Below, one piece after another: positions 27,405 to 38,690 of a DNA stretch of 64,000 nt; within the stretch, counting starts at the first letter, position 1; each line of letters opens with the position of its first letter. This DNA comes from Akkermansiaceae bacterium (GTDB taxonomy: Bacteria; Verrucomicrobiota; Verrucomicrobiia; Verrucomicrobiales; Akkermansiaceae). Below the pieces are notes generated by a model. The model was not told the DNA's origin and did no database searches. It was given only the letters and a program-made list of their open reading frames with translations. The stretch is taken from positions 1 to 64,000 of the forward strand of contig JAPKDJ010000009.1 in NCBI GenBank assembly GCA_026421245.1, read 5' to 3'. A program made the position numbers and the translations under genes.

Positions 27405-27492
27405 GCGCGGGTGGCGGAATTGGTAGACGCGCCAGACTAAGGATCTGGTGTCCATTGCGGACGTGGGGGTTCGACTCCCCCCTCGCGCACCA
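27405..27492 (+). tRNA. tRNA-Leu(AAG)
   Basis: Complete class II tRNA with encoded CCA. The acceptor GCGCGGG pairs with the 3' CTCGCGC. The anticodon stem CCAGA/TCTGG closes the loop CTAAGGA, so the anticodon after U33 is AAG. The long variable arm TGTCCATTGCGGAC and the T-arm GGTTCGA are canonical for leucine tRNAs. Confidence 0.93.
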
Positions 27493-27515
27493 TCTCCCTG
27501 ACAAAAATACCTACT

Positions 27516-27536
27516 GAGGCCCCTTCCGGGGTCTTT
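27516..27536 (+). terminator. rho-independent terminator after tRNA-Leu
   Basis: Stem GAGGCCCC / GGGGTCTT with loop TTCC, ending in TTTTT, 24 bases after the tRNA-Leu. Confidence 0.75.
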
Positions 27537-27561
27537 TTGGGTGTCAGTCTTTGGAAATAAT

Positions 27562-27636
27562 GGTCGATTAGCTCAGTGGTAGAGCGCTTGCTTCACACGC
27601 AAGATGTCACTGGTTCAAATCCAGTATCGATCACCA
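27562..27636 (+). tRNA. tRNA-Val(CAC)
   Basis: A 75-base tRNA with encoded CCA. The acceptor GGTCGAT pairs with ATCGATC. The anticodon stem CTTGC/GCAAG closes TTCACAC, so the anticodon is CAC for GUG valine codons. The D-arm (GCTCAGTGGTAGAGC) and T-arm (GGTTCAAAT) are normal. Confidence 0.93.
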
Positions 27637-27670
27637 TTTTGCGATGACCGGTATACAGGTGAAGTGCTTA

Positions 27671-27753
27671 GCGCGGGTGGCGGAATTGGGAGACGCGCCA
27701 GACTAAGGGACGAGTGGCTATTGCGGATGTGGGAGTTCGCCTCTCCTCCTCGG
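27671..27753 (+). pseudogene. tRNA-Leu pseudogene, decayed copy of the upstream gene
   Basis: The first 45 bases repeat the tRNA-Leu at 27405 almost exactly, and eight upstream bases (AGTGCTTA) are duplicated too. Then the anticodon stem is broken (CCAGA no longer has its TCTGG partner), the GGTA of the D-loop is GGGA, the T-loop is TTCGCCT, and the 3' acceptor strand and CCA are gone. It cannot fold as a tRNA. Confidence 0.75.
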
Positions 27754-27815
27754 TTTCGATTTTTCACTTTTTTTGAGACAAAACGCTCTCAGTTAGGCAT
27801 TGTTCTAGTTGAAGA

Positions 27816-28349
27816 ATGGTCAAGAAACGACAAGTCCTCGGAGATCGATGGAAGGATTGGCTCGACGAAAGTGCGCCACGTCTCCTTGCCTATGCCCGGG
27901 CCCGTTGCAACAGCGTTGAGGAAGCCGAGGATCTGCTTCAGGACGCGCTCATTAAATTGTGGGGATATCAGGAGGAGAGAGGGCATCAGCCGCCTGACCT
28001 CCCTCTGGCCTTTTCTGTCATGCGTTATCTTGGACTCGACCATGGGCGTCGAAAAGGAAGGCAGGAAAAGCGGAATCAAAAGATCATTCTTTTCCAGAAA
28101 GATAAGGATCATTGGCTTGATCCTCCCTTGGAAGAAGCTGAAGAAGCGCAGTTATTGCGGGGTGAAGTCGAGCTCCTACCGGAGAAGCTGCGGGAAGTAT
28201 TGACCTTGAAAACATGGGGTGGCCTCACGTTTGCCCAGATCGGGGATCTCTTAAAGATCTCCCAGAATACGGCGGCTTCGCGTTATCGATACGCCCTCGA
28301 GCAGCTTCAAAAGAAACTGAAACACCTTAAAAATACAAACCATGGATAA
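27816..28349 (+). CDS. ECF-like RNA polymerase sigma factor
   Basis: A 177-residue sigma-70-like protein. Region 2 (about 18-80: LLAYARARCNSVEEAEDLLQDALIKLW) and region 4 (about 115-168: LREVLTLKTWGGLTFAQIGDLLKISQNTAASR) are clear. It is shorter than typical ECF factors and lacks an extended linker. It overlaps the next gene by eight bases, which encodes a membrane protein that could be its anti-sigma. Confidence 0.85.
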   Translation: MVKKRQVLGDRWKDWLDESAPRLLAYARARCNSVEEAEDLLQDALIKLWGYQEERGHQPPDLPLAFSVMRYLGLDHGRRKGRQEKRNQKIILFQKDKDHWLDPPLEEAEEAQLLRGEVELLPEKLREVLTLKTWGGLTFAQIGDLLKISQNTAASRYRYALEQLQKKLKHLKNTNHG

Positions 28350-28830
28350 GTCTTTGAAAGAATTGGAATTCCAACTGGAGAATCTTACCCCGAAAGAATT
28401 GAGTGACGGAGGGAGGAGTGATTGTCGCTTGCTGATTGACCGTTTGGTAGCGGGCGAGCTGAATTCGATCTCCAGCTCTCCGATCGGATTGTCATGGTTC
28501 GGAACTGCGGCGGCGGCGGCGGTTGCCCTTGGAATTGGGATTGGAGGGGGATGGTATTTGGGGAAAGGCGATCCGGTCCCAGTCGCCGAAGGCCCGGGAG
28601 GTGGTGACTCTTCCTTGCTTGGAGCCCAGTTTGAAGAGTTGGATCGGGAGTCGTGGTTCATGACAGAAACTTCGCCAGATGTTTATGTTTCCAAGGGGGG
28701 CGAAATTCGGGAGATCTCTCATGAGGTGGAAATAACGAAAGAGGTCGTTAAGCACCGCGAATCGGGGGTGGTTGTTACGGTGGAAACCACTGACCACCAT
28801 GTGGTGGATTCGGTGAAAAGTGAGTTTTAA
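28342..28830 (+). CDS. predicted membrane protein, possible anti-sigma
   Basis: A 162-residue protein with an acidic N-terminal domain (about 1-45), one Ala/Gly-rich membrane segment (GTAAAAAVALGIGIGGGW, about 54-71) and an outer part ending in a V-rich beta stretch. The overlap with the sigma gene and the topology fit an anti-sigma. No zinc-binding motif is seen; function is inferred from context only. Confidence 0.55.
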   Translation: MDKSLKELEFQLENLTPKELSDGGRSDCRLLIDRLVAGELNSISSSPIGLSWFGTAAAAAVALGIGIGGGWYLGKGDPVPVAEGPGGGDSSLLGAQFEELDRESWFMTETSPDVYVSKGGEIREISHEVEITKEVVKHRESGVVVTVETTDHHVVDSVKSEF

Positions 28831-28841
28831 ATTTTCAGCAA

Positions 28842-29528
28842 ATGCGTCATCTTGTCTTCATCTTTAGCTTGATTTTCGTCAGTGTTTCAACTGCCGGAGA
28901 GTTGCCGTGGATTGGAGTATCGCTCGATCAGGTATCTTCGGAATCAAGAAAGGAAACCGGTCTGATTCATGGGGTTGGATTTGAGATTTCGAAGGTGATT
29001 ACCGGTGGGCCGCTGGCAAGCGCAGGAGGAAAAGAAGGAGATCTTTGGTGGAAGTTTGATGGTCAAATCCTGGTGAATAAGAGTCAGATGGTGGTCCTTT
29101 TGAGGACAAAATCTCCCGGAGACGAGGTTGAGGTGGAATTTTACCGGGGAGGGGCACTTGATAAACTAAGCGTAAAATTGGGTTTGCGAGAACGCAGTGG
29201 AACCTATCCGGTAAGCTTCAAACATGAGAAGTCGAACGTTTCGCGGGTCCTCTGCAAGAGGGAACAGATTGCGCGTGTTTCCGTTGACGGAAGTGATCTT
29301 TCACTCGAACAAGAAGATGGGAAATGGCGTTTCAAGGTTGTGGAGAATGGAACCGAGGTCCTGTCGGTCTGGCTCTCTAAAAAACATTTAGTGGGTGAGA
29401 TCCCGGTGAAATGGCACGGATCGTTCATAATCTTGAAGCAGACTCTTGGCGATTCTGAGCAACAGACCAAATCTTCTTCGCAAAAGCGGGTTCGATACGT
29501 TCCCCGGGGGAAATCTCCGGAGAAATGA
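28842..29528 (+). CDS. secreted PDZ-domain protein
   Basis: A 228-residue protein with a signal peptide (FIFSLIFVSVSTAG, residues 5-18) and a PDZ-like region at about 20-110: GVSLDQVSS, VITGGPLASAGGKEGDLWWKFDG and DEVEVEFYRGG. No protease domain is attached. The C-terminal half is beta-rich and ends in a basic tail. Placed after the sigma/anti-sigma pair, it could sense or bind misfolded envelope proteins (inference from PDZ roles in stress sensing). Confidence 0.7.
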   Translation: MRHLVFIFSLIFVSVSTAGELPWIGVSLDQVSSESRKETGLIHGVGFEISKVITGGPLASAGGKEGDLWWKFDGQILVNKSQMVVLLRTKSPGDEVEVEFYRGGALDKLSVKLGLRERSGTYPVSFKHEKSNVSRVLCKREQIARVSVDGSDLSLEQEDGKWRFKVVENGTEVLSVWLSKKHLVGEIPVKWHGSFIILKQTLGDSEQQTKSSSQKRVRYVPRGKSPEK

Positions 29529-29614
29529 AATTGACGGAGGTTGAGTGGTCGATAGGGTTGAGGTTTTTTGCTTCAGTCCTTGCTATTGGTCCTTGTCCCT
29601 AGCAGTCTCACGAC

Positions 29615-32769
<3,155 letters not shown>

Positions 32770-32805
32770 AGAAGGCTTGAGCGATAGATTTACAATCATA
32801 CAGCG

Positions 32806-32835
32806 AAAACCCGCAGGTGAGGACCTGCGGGTTTT
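32806..32835 (+). terminator. rho-independent terminator after enolase
   Basis: A near-perfect hairpin AAAACCCGCAGGT / ACCTGCGGGTTTT with loop GAGG, 36 bases past the enolase stop. Confidence 0.9.
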
Positions 32836-32899
32836 CATGTCAATTGTGGAAGATAGTTTAAGCTTCCTTACTATTACGGCCTCGTGGTAAACTTTGCTC

Positions 32900-33247
32900 A
32901 TGCCCCGAAAGAGAAAGGCCTTAACAGAGCGTGCGCCGGAGTTTTCCGTCGAGCCAACGAGGCGTGAACTTTTTGGAAAACCAACGCTTTGTGTGTTCTG
33001 GCTTTTCGTCGTCGCAGTCTGCACGGCTCTATTAATTCCCGCATTGCCCCAGTATCGGCTTTTGAAAGAGATCGAGGCTGAACTGGCTGATGCCAAGATG
33101 AATGAAGAAACTCTCCGCCAAGAAAGGCACAAGTTGGAAGCCGAAGCCGAAGCTCTAAAGCAAAACCCGCGCTATCTGGAAGCGCGGGCCCGTGATCCCC
33201 TCCGATATCAGGTCGAAGGGGAGACGGTTATTCAGATGGAGGACTAG
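32900..33247 (+). CDS. FtsB/DivIC-like septum formation protein
   Basis: About 115 residues from the ATG at 32900. A basic N-terminus, one membrane helix ([18 protein letters not shown], about 30-47) and a coiled coil ([22 protein letters not shown], about 55-90) then a short [13 protein letters not shown] motif match the FtsB/DivIC family, small bitopic proteins of the division complex. The C-terminal part [11 protein letters not shown] is typical. It ends convergent with the SDR gene (4-base overlap). Confidence 0.8.
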   Translation: MPRKRKALTERAPEFSVEPTRRELFGKPTLCVFWLFVVAVCTALLIPALPQYRLLKEIEAELADAKMNEETLRQERHKLEAEAEALKQNPRYLEARARDPLRYQVEGETVIQMED

Positions 33248-34032
33248 ATCGTCATCGAGTTGAAGCCACCATCGACAACAATTTCGGTGCCGGTAATGAA
33301 TCCGCCGGCACGGTTGGAGGCCAGCAATAGGGTCGCTCCGATCAACTCTTCAGGATTTCCAAAGCGGGACGCCGGAGTATGACGAAGGATATCAGCGACA
33401 CGAGACTCGTCGAGGACCTTACGATTCTGCTCGGCCGGGAAGAATCCGGGGACGAGGGTATTTACGCGGATGTCACGGTCTGCCCATTCGCGGGCAATAT
33501 TCCTGGTCAGGTTGTGAACAGCGGCTTTCGACGCAGAGTAGGTAAAAACGCGGGAGAGAGGATTGAGCCCCGAAATTGAGCCCAAGTTGATGATAGAGGC
33601 CTGAACATCCCGGCTCAGAAAGTAATTCCCGAATACCTGACAGGCACGCATGACGCCCACGAGATTAACATCGAGGATCTTCAGCGCTTCCTCATCAGTG
33701 ATTTCCACGAACGGAGTGGGGGAATTGATTCCGGCACCATTGACGAGAATGTCGACCTTTCCGGATTGCTCCACAACCGAGTCTAGGAGTTCATTAAGAG
33801 ATTGCCGGTCGCTGGCATCAGCCAAAGCAAAATATCCTTTGCCTCCAGCTTCCTCAATCACTTTGAGGCGCTGATTGGCCTTCTCTTCATTTCGGCCAAC
33901 AAGGACGACTTCGGCCCCGGCGCGGGCGAGCCCCAGAGCCATGTGCGAACAAAGTTCACCGGTTCCGCCGATGACCACTGCGGTTTTGCCTTCGAGGCCA
34001 AACATTTCCTTCAAGAACTGCGCTGATTTCAT
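33244..34032 (-). CDS. short-chain dehydrogenase/reductase
   Basis: A 262-residue classical-type SDR. The cofactor motif is GGTGELCSH (22-30), differing from the usual TGxxxGIG; NGAG is at 98-101, and the Y165-x3-K169 catalytic pair is in YSASK. Overall it resembles gluconate/mannonate-type oxidoreductases ([11 protein letters not shown] near the C-terminus), acting on sugar acids, but the substrate is not provable here. No sugar-acid genes are next to it, though a PfkB kinase of this type lies 25 kb away. Confidence 0.75.
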   Translation of the reverse strand: MKSAQFLKEMFGLEGKTAVVIGGTGELCSHMALGLARAGAEVVLVGRNEEKANQRLKVIEEAGGKGYFALADASDRQSLNELLDSVVEQSGKVDILVNGAGINSPTPFVEITDEEALKILDVNLVGVMRACQVFGNYFLSRDVQASIINLGSISGLNPLSRVFTYSASKAAVHNLTRNIAREWADRDIRVNTLVPGFFPAEQNRKVLDESRVADILRHTPASRFGNPEELIGATLLLASNRAGGFITGTEIVVDGGFNSMTI

Positions 34033-34112
34033 GTCGAAGAAATTCTAATGCCAACCCCGCCATCAGCAAGAAATGATCCAAACTTTCCCCCCCCTCGTTC
34101 GTTCACACTCAC

Positions 34113-34438
34113 ATGCGTAGAAAGCGGGCTGAAGCATATATCTCCAGAGCGCCGAAGCTGAGATCGATGTCGGATGGGCAGGTTATCGTGAATCCTGCAA
34201 CCGAGGCTGCCATCGTGGTTGAAGGTCACGATGATCACATTCTGTCTGTTCTCGCTACCCGCTTCAACTGAAAATCTCCGATGCTCAGAGCTACCGACCA
34301 ATTGGTCGTTTCTTCCTCGCAGAGGGAGTCAGTTCTCAGAGAGATATTGAAGTTTTGAACTTCTTCGTAGGATCCGGAGTCATCGAGTGCGAGTTTGTCG
34401 ATCTGGACGGTTTCGAGAACGATGAAGATTGGGAATGA
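34113..34438 (+). pseudogene. small hypothetical gene with one -1 frameshift
   Basis: The first 52 codons (MRRKRAEAYISRAPKLRS to RFN, then TGA at 34269) are followed in the -1 frame by a protein-like C-terminus LKISDAQSYRPIGRFFLAEG ending in a very acidic FENDEDWE and TGA at 34436. A single missing base near 34265 joins them into about 108 residues. The composition is coherent, which favours a recently broken or mis-sequenced gene over chance. It lies between the SDR and mcsA and is not recognised as a family. Confidence 0.45.
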
Positions 34439-34452
34439 TTCCCCTAATTTTC

Positions 34453-34480
34453 GGTAGCCATCCCGCACTCAGTGGCTACC
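34453..34480 (+). promoter_or_regulatory. inverted repeat upstream of mcsA
   Basis: Perfect 8-bp inverted repeat GGTAGCCA / TGGCTACC with a 12-base spacer, ending 12 bases before the mcsA start. It could be an operator or an RNA hairpin near the ribosome site; the following CTTTCTG is too T-poor for a convincing terminator. It is not a CIRCE or CtsR heptad sequence. Confidence 0.4.
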
Positions 34481-34492
34481 CTTTCTGTGTAG

Positions 34493-35002
34493 ATGAAGTG
34501 CGATTCGTGTCAGGAGAAAGCCACCGTGTTTTACACGCAGGTCGCGGACGGCAAATTGAAGAAATTTGTCCTTTGTGAGGCCTGCGCCCAAGCCAAGGGG
34601 ATTACGAATCCCGAGGGACTCCTAATGGCTGAGGAATTGCTCGGGGACGCGCCCCAGAAAACAGAAACCACAGAGTTAGCCGCCTTTGAGCCCCAAGACA
34701 AATGTGACGGTTGCGGGTTTACCTTGGAAAACTTTCGAAAGGTCGGGCGACTAGGATGTCCGGACTGCTATCGGACCTTCGCCCAAGAGATCAATCAGCG
34801 TCTCCCAACAATGCACAAGGGATTAAGTCACACCGGTTACATTCCCGAGGGCCTTATAAAACAACAAGCTCTTCGCCATGAACTTTCCAACCTCACCAGA
34901 CAGCTTGAGACTGCGGTTTTGGAAGAGAATTACGAAGAGGCCGCGAAGATCCGCGACTGTATTGAAGAACTCGAAAAAGGAGAGAAGGCCATTTTGTCAT
35001 GA
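34493..35002 (+). CDS. mcsA: McsA, arginine kinase activator protein
   Basis: A 169-residue zinc protein. Four CxxC pairs are visible: C3/C6, C28/C31, C71/C74 and C89/C92. The C-terminus carries a UVR motif, QLETAVLEENYEEAAKIRDC, as in McsA. McsA activates the arginine kinase McsB and tunes ClpC. Overlaps mcsB by four bases (ATGA), so the two are coupled. Confidence 0.9.
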   Translation: MKCDSCQEKATVFYTQVADGKLKKFVLCEACAQAKGITNPEGLLMAEELLGDAPQKTETTELAAFEPQDKCDGCGFTLENFRKVGRLGCPDCYRTFAQEINQRLPTMHKGLSHTGYIPEGLIKQQALRHELSNLTRQLETAVLEENYEEAAKIRDCIEELEKGEKAILS

Positions 35003-36090
35003 TGCGTTTTGCAACACTCTTAAAGAATCCCGCTGACTGGATGGCAGCACACGATGAGGAAACGTCGGTCGTGCTCACCAGTCGGGTGAGATTGGCCCGA
35101 AATCTTGCCCGCGTACCTTTCCCGGGGTGGGCTCGAAAAAAGGAGCGTGAGGCTGTTCGTGAATCGCTCCAGAGCAAACTCGAATCTCTCTCCGGGATGA
35201 AGGATGGCTTTTCACACGAATTGAGTGACCTTGATCCTCTCCAAAAACAAGTTTTGGTTGAACGTCACCTTATTAGCCGTGAACAGGCAGCCCGAAGCGA
35301 AGGGAGTGGTTCAGTGGTAAATCGCAAACAGACCTTGAGCCTGATGATCAATGAAGAGGATCATCTTCGCATTCAAGCCATTCGCCCAAGCTTACAACTC
35401 AGGGAAGCCTACAAGTTGGCCCATTCAGTGGACCGTAACCTCGAAGGATCGGTCGAATTTGCGGTTGACCCGCAACTTGGTTACCTCACTGCTTGTCCCA
35501 CGAACCTAGGCACCGGAATGAGGGCATCATCCATGCTTCATCTTCCCGGTCTGGTTCTAAGTGACCAAATCGGCTTGGTTTTGAAAGGAATTAATAAGCT
35601 CGGGCTCGCAGTTCGAGGGCTCTACGGAGAGGGCACCGAGTCACTGGGGAACCTTTACCAAATTTCAAATCAATCGACCCTCGGCGAAACCGAGGAAGCT
35701 ATTTTGGATCGACTGACCAAAGTCATCGGAGACGTCGCCCGTTATGAGATTCAAGCACGACAAAAACTCGTGATTGAGGATCCTGTTATGGTCAAGGATC
35801 GTATCGGCCGGGCCGCCGGGACGTTGACCTATGCCCGCATCATCACGTCAAAGGAAGCCCTGAATCACCTCTCCATGCTTCGGCTTGGTGCCGATCTCGA
35901 CATTATGCCGGCCGAGTTAGTCGAGATCTGTGATCGACTTTTTATGGAAACCCAACCGGCCCACCTCCAGTGGAGTGCCGGCAAGAAACTTCAACCCGAA
36001 GCTCGCGATATTTTGCGGGCGCAAATGATCCGTGAGCATTTGCATTCTTCCTTACCACCTGCTATTGATATTTCAGGAAAAGAAAATTAA
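34999..36090 (+). CDS. mcsB: protein-arginine kinase McsB
   Basis: A 363-residue ATP:guanido phosphotransferase-like enzyme that phosphorylates arginines on proteins marked for ClpC. Seen: SSRVRLARN-type start (SRVRLARN at 28-35), the active-site cysteine C166 in ACPTNLGTGMRAS, and the nucleotide-binding RGLYGEGTES region. In Firmicutes the McsA-McsB-ClpC operon also has ctsR; no ctsR is seen here. Confidence 0.95.
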   Translation: MMRFATLLKNPADWMAAHDEETSVVLTSRVRLARNLARVPFPGWARKKEREAVRESLQSKLESLSGMKDGFSHELSDLDPLQKQVLVERHLISREQAARSEGSGSVVNRKQTLSLMINEEDHLRIQAIRPSLQLREAYKLAHSVDRNLEGSVEFAVDPQLGYLTACPTNLGTGMRASSMLHLPGLVLSDQIGLVLKGINKLGLAVRGLYGEGTESLGNLYQISNQSTLGETEEAILDRLTKVIGDVARYEIQARQKLVIEDPVMVKDRIGRAAGTLTYARIITSKEALNHLSMLRLGADLDIMPAELVEICDRLFMETQPAHLQWSAGKKLQPEARDILRAQMIREHLHSSLPPAIDISGKEN

Positions 36091-36117
36091 CCGAAGCCCC
36101 CAGCTAGAAAAAATTTC

Positions 36118-38637
36118 ATGAATAATTTCACCCCTCGCGCCCAGCAAGTCTTGGCGCTGGCCCGTAAAGAGGCCGACCGTTTTAATCACAACTACATCGG
36201 AACCGAGCATGTCCTTCTTGGATTGATTAAGCTCGGCCAGGGTGTCGCTGTCAGTGTCCTCCAGCGCATGGGCCTCGATCTAGAGTCGGTCCGGATGGAG
36301 GTCGAAAAGGAGGTGGGAACTGGTCCTAATCAGAAGAGCTCACCTAACATCCCATACACCCCACGTGTTAAAAAGGTCCTCGCTCTCGCAAACAAGGAAG
36401 CGAAACAGCTGAATCATTCCTACGTTGGAACCGAGCATATTCTCCTTGGTCTTCTCCGTGAAGGCGACGGAATGGCCTCCCGTGTTCTTACCAGTTTAAG
36501 TGTCGACCTGCAAACGACCCGTAATGAGGTTCTTGCAGAAATCGATCCTAACTTTGCCGCTGAGGATACGGAGGAGGATTTTGATTTTGAAGATGAGGAC
36601 GAGATCGATCTTGGTGGTGAAGAAGAGGCCGAAGGAAAAACAAAAACCCCAGCTCTCAAGGCCTTTGGTCGTGAACTGACCAAACTCGCTCAAAATGGCG
36701 ACCTTGATCCTGTCATTGGCCGTGCCCCCGAGATCGAACGCGTGATTCAGATTCTCTGTCGTCGCACCAAGAATAACCCGGTCCTCGTTGGTGAGGCGGG
36801 TGTTGGTAAAACGGCGATTGTGGAAGGGCTCGCCCAGGAAATTGTCGCCGGTGATGTTCCCGAGATTCTTCGTGATAAGAAAGTGGTCACGCTGGACCTC
36901 GCTTTGATGGTTGCGGGCACGAAATATCGAGGCCAGTTCGAAGAACGTATCAAGGCGGTGATGGATGAGATTCGCAAGGTGAAGAATGTGATCCTCTTCA
37001 TCGACGAGCTCCACACGATCGTTGGTGCCGGTTCAGCTGAGGGAGCGATGGATGCTTCCAATATCATCAAGCCCGCTCTCAGTCGTGGTGAGCTTCAATG
37101 TATTGGTGCGACAACTCTCAACGAGTTTCGAAAACACATCGAAAAAGATTCAGCACTCGAGCGACGCTTCCAGCAGGTGAAGGTGAATGAACCATCAACT
37201 GAAGATGCCATCGCGATAATGAAGGGGCTCCGTGAGAAGTATGAATCCCACCACAAGGTTCGTTATAGCGATGATGCTCTTGAGGCCTCGGTGAAATTAA
37301 CGTCTCGCTATCTCACGAGCCGTTTTCTTCCAGACAAGGCTATCGATGTTGTCGATGAAGCCGGAGCACGGGCGCGCATTCAGACTATGACCCGCCCGGC
37401 TGGTTTGAAAGAGATGGAGGCTCGCATTACTAAAATTAACGACGAAAAGGTAGCCGCGATTAATGATCAGGATTTTGAAAAGGCGGCTTCCTTACGCGAT
37501 GAGGAAAAGACGACCCGCAAAGAACTCGATGATCAGATTGAAGGTTGGAGAGGTGAAAGCGAAGAGAAGATCGTTGATATTGAGGAAGATGACATCATGT
37601 CCGTCGTTTCAAAGTGGACTGGTGTTCCGCTCCAGCGCATGGAACAGAAGGAAGCTGCAAAGCTTCTCAAGATGGAAGAGAATCTAAAGGAGACGGTGAT
37701 TGGGCAAAACGAGGCGGTGGCCGCAATTTCGAAAGCCCTCCGTCGCTCGCGTGCCGATCTAAAAGATCCACGCCGGCCGATCGGATCCTTCCTCTTCCTC
37801 GGGCCGACCGGGGTTGGCAAGACCTATCTTGCTCGCAACCTTGCCAACTTCATGTTTGGGGATCCCGAGTCGCTGATCCAGATCGACATGTCTGAATACA
37901 TGGAGAAGTTTAGTGCGAGTCGTCTCATCGGTTCGCCTCCGGGATACGTTGGTTATGAGGAAGGCGGTCAGCTTTCGGAAGCAGTACGACGTCGCCCGTA
38001 CTCCGTCATTCTATTTGACGAGGTTGAAAAGGCTCACCCCGATGTCATGAACCTCCTTCTCCAGATCCTGGAGGAGGGCATGATCACCGACAGTTTTGGT
38101 CGCAAGATCGACTTCCGGAATACCATCATCATCCTGACCTCTAACGTCGGTGCTGAAAGTATCAAGCGTCAAACGACTCTTGGCTTTAACGCGATGGCTG
38201 AGAACGAGGCTGACTATGAGGGGATGAAGGCTAAGATCGATTCGGTCGCCAAGAAGCATTTTCGCCCCGAGTTTTTGAACCGACTCGATGAACTTGTGGT
38301 CTTCCGTATGCTTGAGAAAGAGGATCTCGATCAGATAGTTGATTTGGAGGTCGCAAAACTGGTAGGCCGACTTGCTGAAAAAGAGATCGAGCTTGTTCTC
38401 GAAACTTCTGCACGTGATCTCATCGTAACCGAAGGATACGATCCAGACTACGGGGCTCGCCCGATGCGCCGCGCTGTCGAGCAACTTCTCGAAGACCCCC
38501 TCGCCGAGGCGATCCTTGCCGGAGAAGTCAAGGAAGGGAATCATGTTACGGCCAAGGTTAAGAAGGGGCATAAAAAGGTCTCCTTTAAAACAAAGGCGAG
38601 TAAGAAGACCAAGGAGACAAGCGCCTCGGCTTCCTAG
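36118..38637 (+). CDS. clpC: ATP-dependent Clp protease ATPase ClpC
   Basis: An 839-residue AAA+ unfoldase. Two N-domain repeats (about 1-145) with [15 protein letters not shown] and [15 protein letters not shown] come first. AAA1 has Walker [10 protein letters not shown] and Walker B LFIDELH; a UVR-type middle region ([20 protein letters not shown]) follows. AAA2 has [12 protein letters not shown] and [11 protein letters not shown] ClpP-binding loop TTLGFNAM (LGF tripeptide) is visible, so it should dock to ClpP. It is the last gene of the mcsA-mcsB-clpC operon; arginine-phosphorylated proteins are its likely substrates. Confidence 0.97.
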   Translation: MNNFTPRAQQVLALARKEADRFNHNYIGTEHVLLGLIKLGQGVAVSVLQRMGLDLESVRMEVEKEVGTGPNQKSSPNIPYTPRVKKVLALANKEAKQLNHSYVGTEHILLGLLREGDGMASRVLTSLSVDLQTTRNEVLAEIDPNFAAEDTEEDFDFEDEDEIDLGGEEEAEGKTKTPALKAFGRELTKLAQNGDLDPVIGRAPEIERVIQILCRRTKNNPVLVGEAGVGKTAIVEGLAQEIVAGDVPEILRDKKVVTLDLALMVAGTKYRGQFEERIKAVMDEIRKVKNVILFIDELHTIVGAGSAEGAMDASNIIKPALSRGELQCIGATTLNEFRKHIEKDSALERRFQQVKVNEPSTEDAIAIMKGLREKYESHHKVRYSDDALEASVKLTSRYLTSRFLPDKAIDVVDEAGARARIQTMTRPAGLKEMEARITKINDEKVAAINDQDFEKAASLRDEEKTTRKELDDQIEGWRGESEEKIVDIEEDDIMSVVSKWTGVPLQRMEQKEAAKLLKMEENLKETVIGQNEAVAAISKALRRSRADLKDPRRPIGSFLFLGPTGVGKTYLARNLANFMFGDPESLIQIDMSEYMEKFSASRLIGSPPGYVGYEEGGQLSEAVRRRPYSVILFDEVEKAHPDVMNLLLQILEEGMITDSFGRKIDFRNTIIILTSNVGAESIKRQTTLGFNAMAENEADYEGMKAKIDSVAKKHFRPEFLNRLDELVVFRMLEKEDLDQIVDLEVAKLVGRLAEKEIELVLETSARDLIVTEGYDPDYGARPMRRAVEQLLEDPLAEAILAGEVKEGNHVTAKVKKGHKKVSFKTKASKKTKETSASAS

Positions 38638-38666
38638 TCATGTAGCTTTCGGACAATTTTCAAAAC

Positions 38667-38690
38667 GCTGGGTTCGTCCCGGCATTTTTT
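38667..38690 (+). terminator. rho-independent terminator after clpC
   Basis: Stem GCTGGG / CCCGGC (one G-T pair) with loop TTCGT, followed by A and six T. It lies 30 bases after the clpC stop, and its T run overlaps the end of the convergent BatD-like gene. Confidence 0.75.

Noticed and set aside
27405-27753. tRNA cluster as a phage or island attachment site
   Set aside because: No integrase, phage gene or matching direct repeat at a distance was seen; the near repeat is explained by a tRNA duplication.
34033-34492. CtsR or CIRCE box before mcsA
   Set aside because: Neither the heptad repeat nor the CIRCE 9-9-9 pattern is present; only the GGTAGCCA repeat is seen.
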